This document shows, piece after piece, positions 19,124 through 26,461 of a DNA stretch of 64,000 nucleotides. The DNA is taken from positions 1 through 64,000 of the forward strand of contig CAKOUW010000004.1 in NCBI GenBank assembly GCA_934120715.1, written 5' to 3'. Source of the stretch: an uncultured Bacilli bacterium. GTDB taxonomy: Bacteria; Bacillota_I; Bacilli_A; RF39; UBA660. The position numbers and the translations under genes are program-made. The stretch's first letter is position 1; each line of letters opens with the position of its first letter. The notes beneath the pieces were generated by a model. It was not told the origin of the DNA and did not search any database. It saw nothing but the letters and a program-made list of their open reading frames with translations.

Positions 19124-19161
19124 ATTTCATCTCCTACCTCATCCATGTAATAGTATAACTA

Positions 19162-19659
19162 CTAAATTTTAGGAATTAACGAATTATAATCTATATTGTT
19201 AGTTATAATATTCCACTTCCCAACTTGCATTTTTTTAATCTTTTTACCATCACCAAAATCTAATAAATCATCTCTCAATAAATTATTGAATAATTTGTTT
19301 AAACTTCCCAATCCATATGATGATAGTAGAAAGGCCTCAAGAGGATCACACAACTTACAATAAGCCCATAATTGTCCCAAATCATGAAGATTAAGTTGCG
19401 TCTTTTTTGCCTCAATGAAAATAAGATTAGTACTATTCTTGTACTTTACTATACCTAAAACATCTACCTGAATGTCTAGCCCAACAGTTAGGGGATATTG
19501 ATCAAGCAAGCCAAATTGATTCAAATATGAATCTAAAGTTCTAGCATGTGAATCAATAGTTATTACTTCAGCATTTTTATACTTTTCCTCTAAATATTTT
19601 TGCAACCATTTTCTCATTGGCTCATACAATTCAATTTCTTTAGAAACATTATTTATCAT
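19162..19659 (-). CDS. Small PD-(D/E)XK nuclease-fold protein
   Basis: 165 residues. LDIQVDVLGIV (Asp66) followed by NLIFIEAKKT (Glu83, Lys85) is the D...E-x-K catalytic core of the PD-(D/E)XK fold, and LHDLGQLWAYCKL is the following helix with a Gln often seen in such nucleases. No DNA-recognition domain is present in this short chain. It overlaps the LAGLIDADG gene by 11 bases, so the two are translationally coupled and probably act together. In the context of the dual methyltransferase it is the best candidate for the cutting subunit of a restriction enzyme. Confidence 0.75.
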   Translation of the reverse strand: MINNVSKEIELYEPMRKWLQKYLEEKYKNAEVITIDSHARTLDSYLNQFGLLDQYPLTVGLDIQVDVLGIVKYKNSTNLIFIEAKKTQLNLHDLGQLWAYCKLCDPLEAFLLSSYGLGSLNKLFNNLLRDDLLDFGDGKKIKKMQVGKWNIITNNIDYNSLIPKI

Positions 19660-20524
19660 AACCCAATACCCTTGCTAACTCTGTCCATGAATTAAAATGT
19701 TTTCCCCGTATTTCCTTAGGTAAGGATGGGTCATTTTCACCTGGATGTTTTAACTTTTCTTTACCTTTCTTTATGTTTTTTTCCCAATAATATTTATGAG
19801 TCTTTTCTGGATTAAGATGTTTTAAAAGTTCATCACTATATTTTTCTAAAGCCTCTTGTTTATGTTTTATATTAAACCCAATTGGTAAAAATTCATTTGC
19901 ATATATTTTAATTTGATGCTCTTTTTTCCAATAATTAGGCATACCTTCATTATACTTTATTAAATTACTATCTCTAAAATTAGGATGTCCAAAATCTATT
20001 GTTTGAATTGGAATATCAACGCCTTTTAACATGTTTGCAATATCAATAACCATTTTCCAATTACACGGAATTTCAATGTACACTCTATGAGCTCCCTCTT
20101 GTCCAAAAGCAATGTTACTTTTTCTAATATATCCTGTAACATCCGCAATACCTCTAAGCAATGATTTTTTTTCATCACTTGTCATACTAAATAAATCGGG
20201 ATTCATTTCCATAGTTGAATGTTTACGACCATTTCCAACAAATTTCAGTATTTGCCTCATTACATATTCTTCATTCGGTTTAACAAAAGAAATTATAGTT
20301 GATCTATCTTCCTGTGTAAGTTTTAAGTTGCTTCCAATAAGTGGTTCAACAATATCTCGTATATCAGTAATACTAGCTTTTACATATATTTTTACATCCT
20401 TAAAATCGTCAGTATATAAATTTTTATGTGGTATATCAATAGTTACAATTGTTTCGTGATTACCCTTTTGAATTTCTCCATTGCCTAATATCATTCCAAT
20501 TAAATATGCCATTTCTATATTCAT
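19649..20524 (-). CDS. LAGLIDADG-fold protein with altered catalytic positions
   Basis: 291 residues, no membrane segment. Two LAGLIDADG-like helices occur at residues 8-16 (LIGMILGNG) and 123-131 (LRGIADVTG), about 110 residues apart as in single-chain two-domain homing endonucleases. The residues at the usual catalytic acid position are Asn15 and Thr130 rather than Asp, so cleavage by this chain is doubtful, as in WhiA, where the fold only binds DNA. The C-terminal ~80 residues are basic. The ATG overlaps the methyltransferase stop by ATGA and its own stop overlaps the nuclease gene. It probably gives sequence recognition to the PD-(D/E)XK partner. Confidence 0.75.
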   Translation of the reverse strand: MNIEMAYLIGMILGNGEIQKGNHETIVTIDIPHKNLYTDDFKDVKIYVKASITDIRDIVEPLIGSNLKLTQEDRSTIISFVKPNEEYVMRQILKFVGNGRKHSTMEMNPDLFSMTSDEKKSLLRGIADVTGYIRKSNIAFGQEGAHRVYIEIPCNWKMVIDIANMLKGVDIPIQTIDFGHPNFRDSNLIKYNEGMPNYWKKEHQIKIYANEFLPIGFNIKHKQEALEKYSDELLKHLNPEKTHKYYWEKNIKKGKEKLKHPGENDPSLPKEIRGKHFNSWTELARVLGYDK

Positions 20525-22629
20525 AATTCCACTCCTATCTCATTATATATTTTATCAGCAATTGCTTTTGCCAATAAAGGTGGCACAGCATTACCGATTT
20601 GTTCTCTTACACAAACTTTTGTACCTAAAAAAACGAATTTATCGTCAAAAGATTGAATTCTAGCCGCTTCTCTTGGTGTAATTGCCCTGTTTAAAAACGG
20701 ATGATTATTTGTCCCATTCGATGAAGCATCAAATCTTGTATCAATTGTTGGAGAAACATCGTCCCATTTTAATCTCCCCCATGTCCCACTAAATTTTTGT
20801 TTTCCAAGCATTTCCTTTGGCAAATGTTCTTTACCACATTCTGGTGGGATCATTTGAAGTTTTTTTATTGCAACCTCAGAATGATTAGAGGCTTTATGAT
20901 TATATAATTTAACACTGCCTTTTCTCATAAGTTTTTGATATGAACTTATAGGTGATGTTATATATTCTTGTTCAAATTCTCCATTGCCAGAATTTAAATA
21001 TGCCAAATCAAATATCGCATCTCTAATTGTCACCTTTTTTCTTTTTTGTATAGTTGGCAATTCAATTTTTTTGTTTTTTGAACAAATAAATATAGCTCTT
21101 TGTCTAGATTGTGGTACGCCAAAATCCGATGCTGTCAAAATTCCACAATCAACATAATAACCCATACTTTTTACTCTATTTATTATTTGTTCCTTAAACC
21201 ATCCTGATGATGTAGACAATAATGCTTTTACATTTTCTATCACAAACACTTCTGGTCTAATTGATTCAACTATATTCAAATATTCGTTAAATAAAAAGTT
21301 TCTTGGATCACTTAATCCTAATTTTTTCCCTTTTAGTGAAAAACCTTGACATGGTGGTCCACCTATAATCATATTAACCTTTTTCTCTTTGCTTAATTTA
21401 ATAATTTTTTGTTTTATTTCTTCATTAGTAATATCACCTAAAACTGTTGTTGTATTTGGCATATTGTGTTTAAATGTTTCTAGTGCAGATTCATTTATAT
21501 CTAACGCAATAGCAGTCTTAAAATGTTTGTTTTTTTCCATACCATAAGAAAAACCACCTGCACCACTAAATAAGTCTAAAATAACAAATTCTTTTTCTTT
21601 CACTTCTTTGCACCTTCTTCTAATCAATATTTTTTTATATAATTCCTTTCCATTTAAAACTGGTTTAAATAAATCATATTCATTATCAGAACCATGATTA
21701 GCTTCTCCAACAATTTCAAATTGCTCACTATTATACCTATTTATAATAGTTATTGGTACTCCCATAATACCAAAGTAATCATATGGTATGTCATTTATTG
21801 TTTTTACATTTATTGCATCAAAATTATCATATTTTGGGTAATCTTTTGAATTGTATTTTTTTGTTAAATTAATTTCTCTATGCCTTCGTTCATTATCTAT
21901 GTTTGTTAACCACATTGCATTTCCTAAACTTCTCCATTTTTGTCCTGTATCATCAACCCAGTATCTTGTAGTTCTAGGTTTAGAAGTTTTGGGCACTCTA
22001 AATTTCATCTCTCCAAACTGATACCCAGTCCATAATTCATCATTCTTTATTAACGGAAATATTTCTTTATATGTTAGTGCGTTTTGATTACCAACAATTA
22101 AGAACTTCTTTTTATATTTCATGATAATAGAGACAAATTCTCTAAATAAAGAAAATGGTGGATTAGTTACGACTATATCTGATTCTTTCAAGTAGTTTAA
22201 ACATTCATCACTTTGAAAGTCTCCTGTACCTTTTAATTCTTTTATATTGCCTGATTCTTTTAATAAATTACAAATTACATCATCTGATATTACTTCTTTT
22301 GTATCTACAAATTTTTGTATATCTAATACGTATCCTTTAGTTCTAGACTTTTTTTCACCTTTTTTTAAGAAATTTAATTCTTTTGATATAATTTTAGAAG
22401 AATAGTATGATGTACATATTAATCTTTTTATTTCCAATACATTAAAGTTTTTCAAAAAATACTTGCAAAAGTTAGATTCAAATGGATCATCACAATTACA
22501 AAATACTGTTTTGTTTTTAAAATGTATCTTATAATTTATTATTTCTTTTTCGATATCCTCATATGTTGTATAAAATTCATCATCTTTTTTATTTTTAGCA
22601 TTTTGTAAATTTGTATTTTTATTTGCCAT
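20521..22629 (-). CDS. Fused adenine (EcoRI-type) and cytosine-C5 DNA methyltransferase
   Basis: 702 residues. Residues 1-~340 match the EcoRI adenine methylase family: DEFYTTYEDIEKEI, NCDDPFESNF, the DVVTNPPFSLFREF catalytic motif (~155) and GYQFGEMKFRVP...RYWVDDTGQKWRSLGN. Residues ~350-702 are a complete C5-cytosine methyltransferase: LDLFSGAGGFSYGM (SAM binding), GGPPCQGFS (catalytic Cys ~426), VIENVKALL, FGVPQSRQRAI and IGNAVPP. One chain would thus methylate both N6-adenine and C5-cytosine, protecting two sites or two strands of one asymmetric site. It is the first gene of a four-gene coupled operon with a 9-bp palindrome (22669-22687) at its promoter. Each half alone is well supported; the joint function is inferred. 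Confidence 0.92.
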   Translation of the reverse strand: MANKNTNLQNAKNKKDDEFYTTYEDIEKEIINYKIHFKNKTVFCNCDDPFESNFCKYFLKNFNVLEIKRLICTSYYSSKIISKELNFLKKGEKKSRTKGYVLDIQKFVDTKEVISDDVICNLLKESGNIKELKGTGDFQSDECLNYLKESDIVVTNPPFSLFREFVSIIMKYKKKFLIVGNQNALTYKEIFPLIKNDELWTGYQFGEMKFRVPKTSKPRTTRYWVDDTGQKWRSLGNAMWLTNIDNERRHREINLTKKYNSKDYPKYDNFDAINVKTINDIPYDYFGIMGVPITIINRYNSEQFEIVGEANHGSDNEYDLFKPVLNGKELYKKILIRRRCKEVKEKEFVILDLFSGAGGFSYGMEKNKHFKTAIALDINESALETFKHNMPNTTTVLGDITNEEIKQKIIKLSKEKKVNMIIGGPPCQGFSLKGKKLGLSDPRNFLFNEYLNIVESIRPEVFVIENVKALLSTSSGWFKEQIINRVKSMGYYVDCGILTASDFGVPQSRQRAIFICSKNKKIELPTIQKRKKVTIRDAIFDLAYLNSGNGEFEQEYITSPISSYQKLMRKGSVKLYNHKASNHSEVAIKKLQMIPPECGKEHLPKEMLGKQKFSGTWGRLKWDDVSPTIDTRFDASSNGTNNHPFLNRAITPREAARIQSFDDKFVFLGTKVCVREQIGNAVPPLLAKAIADKIYNEIGVEL

Positions 22630-22668
22630 TTCTAACCAACTCCTTATAGAAATAAATACATGATGTCA

Positions 22669-22687
22669 TTTTAATTAATAATTAAAA
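22669..22687. promoter_or_regulatory. Palindromic operator-like site before the methyltransferase operon
   Basis: TTTTAATTA and TAATTAAAA form perfect 9-bp arms around one base. The site overlaps a plausible promoter (TTGATT, then an AT-rich -10 about 16-17 bases on) 40 bases before the start codon at 22629. AT-rich palindromes can occur by chance in this DNA, so the operator role is tentative. Confidence 0.4.
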
Positions 22688-22732
22688 TATATCTTTAATC
22701 AAATTAATTATTTGAAATTCTATGTTTTTGTA

Positions 22733-23929
22733 TTATTTTTTTAACAACCAATCAATTATATTTTTATGAATTATTCCATTTTGTGATAAATCAAATTTAT
22801 CCATTGAAAGAACATATTTTGGATAATTATCTTCAATCTTTTTATAAGCATTAAATTCTCTATCAATTACTGTTTCATCACTTAAAATGTAAGCAACTTG
22901 AATATATATTTTTTCATTGAACCTTGTTGCTATAAAATCTATTTCACCATTTTCTAATGTACCAATATTAACACTATATCCTCTAGCAATAAGTTCATTA
23001 TAAACAATATTTTCTAAATAAGCACCAATTTGCTCTTTCTTACCTTCACTTAAAATATTAGTAAAACCTAAATCAGTTAAATAATATTTATATTTACCTG
23101 TAAGAATTCTTTTACCTCTAACATCATATCTTTCTGCTTTTGAAATAAGGTTTGCACGAGTTATATAATCAAGATAATTATATAATGTTTCTAATGATAC
23201 ATTTCTAGAATCACTTTGCATATATTTTTTTAAACTATCAGGTGAAAACACTTGAGATGGAGTAGTTAAAATATAAGTAACTATTCTATTTAATAAATCT
23301 ATATCTTTAATATTAAATCTTTTTACAATATCTTTAATTATTATTGAATCATAAATATCATTTAAATAAGTTTTTCTTGAAATGTCATCTTTTTGCATAA
23401 ATCTTTGTGGCATTCCGCCCCATTTAATATAATCATTAAATGCATCTTCAATATCTCTATTATCTGTAATATTTAATAATTTACAAACTTCATCAAATGT
23501 AAATGGAGTTATTTTAAAACTAACATATCTTCCTGCTATGTGAGTTGCTAAATCACTAGATAACAAATCACTATTAGAACCAGTTATAAAAATAGATGTA
23601 TTCTTTGTGGCTCTTAATGAATTAACAACTTTTTCCCACTTATCAACATTTTGGATTTCATCAAAAAATATATAATATTTTTTATCATCAATTATTCTTT
23701 CTTTAACATAATTGTTTAACTTTTTAGGATCAGTATATTCCTCATAATCGTAATCTTCAAAGTTAATATAGATAATATGATTATCATCAACATTATTTTC
23801 TTTTAGCTCATCTATTATTTGTTTTAAAATAACTGATTTTCCAGAACGTCTAATACCAATTAACACTTTAATTAACTCTTGATCATAAAATGGTCTTATT
23901 AATTTTAAATATCTTTCACGAATAACCAT
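22733..23929 (-). CDS. AAA ATPase with DUF4143 domain
   Basis: 398 residues, AAGGAAG upstream. Walker A GIRRSGKSVIL lies near residues 25-35, Walker B is YYIFFDEIQNVDKW, and sensor 1 is IFITGSNSDLL. A winged-helix region follows (TTPSQVFSPDSLKKYM), then the C-terminal DUF4143 with NELIARGYSVNIG and GEIDFIATR, a PD-(D/E)XK-like remnant strand. Proteins of this type are abundant, often orphan ATPases in Bacteroidota, Bacillota and archaea; their function is not settled. Here it has its own consensus promoter with repeated sites and is probably cargo of the element. Confidence 0.88.
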   Translation of the reverse strand: MVIRERYLKLIRPFYDQELIKVLIGIRRSGKSVILKQIIDELKENNVDDNHIIYINFEDYDYEEYTDPKKLNNYVKERIIDDKKYYIFFDEIQNVDKWEKVVNSLRATKNTSIFITGSNSDLLSSDLATHIAGRYVSFKITPFTFDEVCKLLNITDNRDIEDAFNDYIKWGGMPQRFMQKDDISRKTYLNDIYDSIIIKDIVKRFNIKDIDLLNRIVTYILTTPSQVFSPDSLKKYMQSDSRNVSLETLYNYLDYITRANLISKAERYDVRGKRILTGKYKYYLTDLGFTNILSEGKKEQIGAYLENIVYNELIARGYSVNIGTLENGEIDFIATRFNEKIYIQVAYILSDETVIDREFNAYKKIEDNYPKYVLSMDKFDLSQNGIIHKNIIDWLLKK

Positions 23930-23955
23930 AATCCATCTTCCTTTCTTATATATAC

Positions 23956-24035
23956 ATTATAATACTATATTTAATTTTTGTCAATTTATTACGATACAGA
24001 GTAATTTTTTTGCATTTTTTTCAATTTATTACGAT
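23956..24035 (-). promoter_or_regulatory. Consensus promoter with two 15-base direct repeats
   Basis: On the minus strand TTGACA, a 17-base spacer and TATAAT (23956-23984) drive the DUF4143 ATPase. The 15-mer ATCGTAATAAATTGA overlaps the -35 box and recurs 40 bases upstream (plus-strand copies at 23981-23995 and 24021-24035), a spacing close to four helical turns, as for a repressor or activator pair. Confidence 0.65.
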
Positions 24036-24193
24036 CGTATATTTTTTATATAATCAAGTATTTAAGTATTTTTAATACAGCAAAAAAGATTTCAACATTC
24101 AGTCAAAATCTTTTAAATCAAAAAAAACAATCATTTTTAATTATTATTCTTAATTGTAAAATGTAAATTTAGTTATATAATAAAATGTGCGCA

Positions 24194-25555
24194 CTATTTA
24201 ATATCATTAATTCTTTTATTTTCTTTTTCAAACCTTTCAAAAACTTTTCTCTTAATATTTTTTCTAAAATTAACTATATATTTTTCATTAGGAAATATCT
24301 TTCTTGCCCTATTAACATAATCTATAAATTTTCTACTTTCTCCTTGACTAGATTTTAATGATTTTAAAATTCTATGCTTATCTATTTTTGTATGTCTTTT
24401 TTTTCTTTTTTGAATTCTATACTTTTCTCTTAATACCATCGAATCTATTTTTCTGTAAAGTTTGTAAAAGAATTTAGTCAAAGTTTTATCTCTAAATTTA
24501 ATATATTTTCCATCGAAAGAAAACCCTAAATAACTAATAAAATTTCCACCATTTTGCATTCCATCAATTTGTTCATGCAAAGAAGTAACTTGATTATTTT
24601 CATACAGATAGCCAGAAGTTTTATTGATATTCATTTTTAAAGTTTGGTATTCCATTTTTATATTACTAAGTTCATTCCACAATTCATTAATTGATAAAAC
24701 TTTACTTTTAGGTATTATCATTATTAAATCATCAGAATATCTCATATATAATCCATTTTTACTCTTAGCATAATTATTAGCCTTAATGTCAAAATCAACC
24801 ATATAAACATTTGCTAATACTCCACTTAGAGGTGAACCTTGTGGTATTCCAAATCCATCCTTATTTACATTTATTTTATCTCTAAGTTTTTTCTTTGCGT
24901 CTTTCCAACAAATATTATCAAAGAGACTATTTCTAGTTTTTATACTTTCTTTTGTTTCTATTCCATTATTAATCAAAAACTCTTCAATATCATATCTTTC
25001 AATATATGAATATTTTGTCATACTTTTAAAAACTTTATACCAATCGTCTTCTAACTTTTTAATATTCATAACTTTACACATGTTATATTTCAATTTATCG
25101 TGACTTATGAAATCAAAGAAACTAGAAAAATCACTAACTAATATATAGCATGAGTTACATTTCTTTATAAAATTGATTGCTATAGCAGCAAAATCAATAT
25201 TAGTTTTTCCTTTTAAACAAGTTCTGTAGGCTATAGCTGAATTATTTAAATCATTTTTTTCACAATATTTATTGTAATAATTGTTTAAATTATAAGAATA
25301 CCATTGATATATACACCTATCAATATGGGCAGCATATTTTATTGGCCTATCCTTTACTTTCCAATGATGGTTAGTATCCTCGTTTATTTCTTTAGAAAAT
25401 TTTTTAAATTTAATAGTATAACTCAAAAAGGGATAAAAGCCATGATTAATTACAAATTCTTTATTTTTAATTTTTGATTCAACATCTTTTATATTTACTA
25501 TCTTATCAATGTGTTTGTAATATCTTGGTTTAAATATTTCTTTTGTCTTTCTCAT
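24194..25555 (-). CDS. Reverse transcriptase, defence-associated (Unknown Group/DRT-like)
   Basis: About 453 residues from the ATG at 25555, which has AGGAGG upstream; a longer reading from 25600 starts inside a hairpin. The reverse transcriptase fingers-palm is complete: SDFSSFFDF (first catalytic Asp ~141), GIPQGSPLSGVLANVYM, MRYSDDLIMI with the YxDD box (~272) and ISYLGFSFDG. The N-terminal RPIKYAAHIDRCIYQWYSY and AIAYRTCLKGKTNI blocks are seen in non-retron, non-intron Unknown Group enzymes. Retron hallmarks (NAxxH, VTG) and the group II maturase domain are absent. A ~300-nt structured leader with its own promoter precedes it. It most likely makes cDNA from that RNA in anti-phage defence. 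Confidence 0.87.
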   Translation of the reverse strand: MRKTKEIFKPRYYKHIDKIVNIKDVESKIKNKEFVINHGFYPFLSYTIKFKKFSKEINEDTNHHWKVKDRPIKYAAHIDRCIYQWYSYNLNNYYNKYCEKNDLNNSAIAYRTCLKGKTNIDFAAIAINFIKKCNSCYILVSDFSSFFDFISHDKLKYNMCKVMNIKKLEDDWYKVFKSMTKYSYIERYDIEEFLINNGIETKESIKTRNSLFDNICWKDAKKKLRDKINVNKDGFGIPQGSPLSGVLANVYMVDFDIKANNYAKSKNGLYMRYSDDLIMIIPKSKVLSINELWNELSNIKMEYQTLKMNINKTSGYLYENNQVTSLHEQIDGMQNGGNFISYLGFSFDGKYIKFRDKTLTKFFYKLYRKIDSMVLREKYRIQKRKKRHTKIDKHRILKSLKSSQGESRKFIDYVNRARKIFPNEKYIVNFRKNIKRKVFERFEKENKRINDIK

Positions 25556-25563
25556 TTTCCTCC

Positions 25564-25871
25564 TAAAATTGAAGAAACACATCCTGGTCGCAGCCACCAT
25601 TATTGGATGTGTTCAACAAAACCTTTCAATTTTTATTCTTCACAATACAAAATTTACTAAGTCCTTTTAATGCTGCACCTCTAACATTAATTATTGTATA
25701 ATAATAGTAGATAAAGTATTGAATACATTAGTTCAATTCTTCACATCACTAATATCAACAATTCAGTCAAAGCGAGGTGGTTCTGTTATGAACTTAAACT
25801 TTAACCTAATAATTATCAATATAGTATTGACAATTAACATTTAACACCCACGAGTACAACTTACCGTGGCA
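25564..25871 (-). ncRNA. Candidate structured RNA paired with the reverse transcriptase
   Basis: This ~308-nt untranslated stretch begins just after a strong promoter and ends at the reverse transcriptase ribosome-binding site. Three stems are visible: CCACG/CGTGG at the 5' end (25848-25869), a 12-bp stem with a 3-base loop (25810-25836, one G-U pair), and AACACATCC/GGATGTGTT at the 3' end (25576-25613) enclosing an inner TGGT/ACCA stem. No open frame is credible. DRT-type systems and retrons use an upstream RNA as template or cofactor, so it may be the RT template. The exact ends are inferred. Confidence 0.6.
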
Positions 25872-25877
25872 GTATAT

Positions 25878-25905
25878 ATTATAAACAATTTTCTCAGAAA
25901 GTCAA
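25878..25905 (-). promoter_or_regulatory. Promoter of the reverse transcriptase leader RNA
   Basis: On the minus strand TTGACT, a 16-base spacer and TATAAT. The predicted start is near 25871, directly before the first leader hairpin. Confidence 0.7.
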
Positions 25906-26027
25906 TAATTCTCTATTATTTTTAATCTTATTTTGTTTTAATAATTACAATTAGTGTAGCACATTTCTATATAATAAAATTCAACATTAATCCAAAATCC
26001 TTATATTTTAAAGCAAACAAGACACTA

Positions 26028-26318
26028 TTACACTTTGCCTACATTCTTACCATTCGCACCACCGGCATTTATGTGATTAGATATTAGAATAATATTTGAT
26101 GGATCTCCAGATTCTCTTATTATTTCCTGTATTCTTTGGATCCTTGCATTTTTAGGTAAGCTCTCATCCGTACTTCTAGTTATTACTGCTGGTATACCTA
26201 ATTGTGTTAATCTTTCAAACATATATTCTGCAGCTTTTAAATTTAAGTCCTTTTCTTGTAAACCATTACCTATTGCACCTGGATCACTTCCACCGTGGCC
26301 TGCATCTACAATAACCAT
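26028..26318 (-). pseudogene. 5' part of the interrupted N-acetylmuramoyl-L-alanine amidase
   Basis: MVIVDAGHGGSDPGAIG starts the Amidase_3 fold: His of HGG, Glu of GLQEKDLNLK and His of ILISNHINAGG are three zinc ligands. AAGGAG lies seven bases before the ATG. True amidase codons end at the GCACC core (26056-26060); the last ~9 residues to the stop at 26028 are encoded by the element. The catalytic Glu and the LysM repeats are on the other fragment (12071-13069). The 96-residue product cannot be active. The gene would be restored by excision of the element. Confidence 0.92.
26039..26060. other. Right attachment site of the element
   Basis: The arm CTACATTC (26039-26046), nine bases, then the core GCACC (26056-26060); amidase sequence continues to the right. 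It mirrors the left site arm GAATGTAG. Confidence 0.75.
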
Positions 26319-26426
26319 ATTATCACTCCTTCAAGATATTTTATGATAATTAGTGTGTTTTGTGATTATTGTTTGTTTCTACCTCTGACATTATTATAAG
26401 GTGATTGTGAAATTATTAAAAAAGTA

Positions 26427-26455
26427 TTGACTTTTTATATTGTTGATGCTATTAT
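26427..26455 (+). promoter_or_regulatory. Promoter of a structured RNA
   Basis: TTGACT, a 17-base spacer and TATTAT. The expected start is about 26462. Confidence 0.75.
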
Positions 26456-26461
26456 GTAAGT

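Larger units (their letters stand above)
13065..26060. mobile_element. ~13.0 kb serine-recombinase integrative element carrying defence-type genes
   Basis: Both ends carry GCACC (13065-13069 and 26056-26060). Removing one copy with the interior (12,991 bp) rejoins the amidase gene precisely in frame. The interior sides of the two cores carry perfect inverted arms, GAATGTAG (13082-13089) and CTACATTC (26039-26046), which would form the attP of the circle. A large serine recombinase (14539-16113) lies near the left end. There is no conjugation, replication or phage structural gene, so it is a small mobilisable or satellite-like island. All genes read on the minus strand, like the host amidase. 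Cargo: HEPN protein, four-gene methyltransferase/nuclease/ATPase operon, AAA/DUF4143 ATPase, reverse transcriptase with structured leader. Confidence 0.88.

Noticed and set aside
19649..20524. Homing endonuclease of an intron or intein
   Set aside because: It is not embedded in another gene, is translationally coupled to a methyltransferase and nuclease, and its usual catalytic acids are replaced.
24194..25555. Group II intron maturase
   Set aside because: No maturase or HNH domain after the RT, and no domain V/VI-like RNA hairpin downstream.
25564..25905. Retron-type msr-msd for the reverse transcriptase leader
   Set aside because: The RT lacks the NAxxH and VTG retron motifs and I do not see a branching-G context with paired a1/a2 ends; an RT-ncRNA system of another group fits better.
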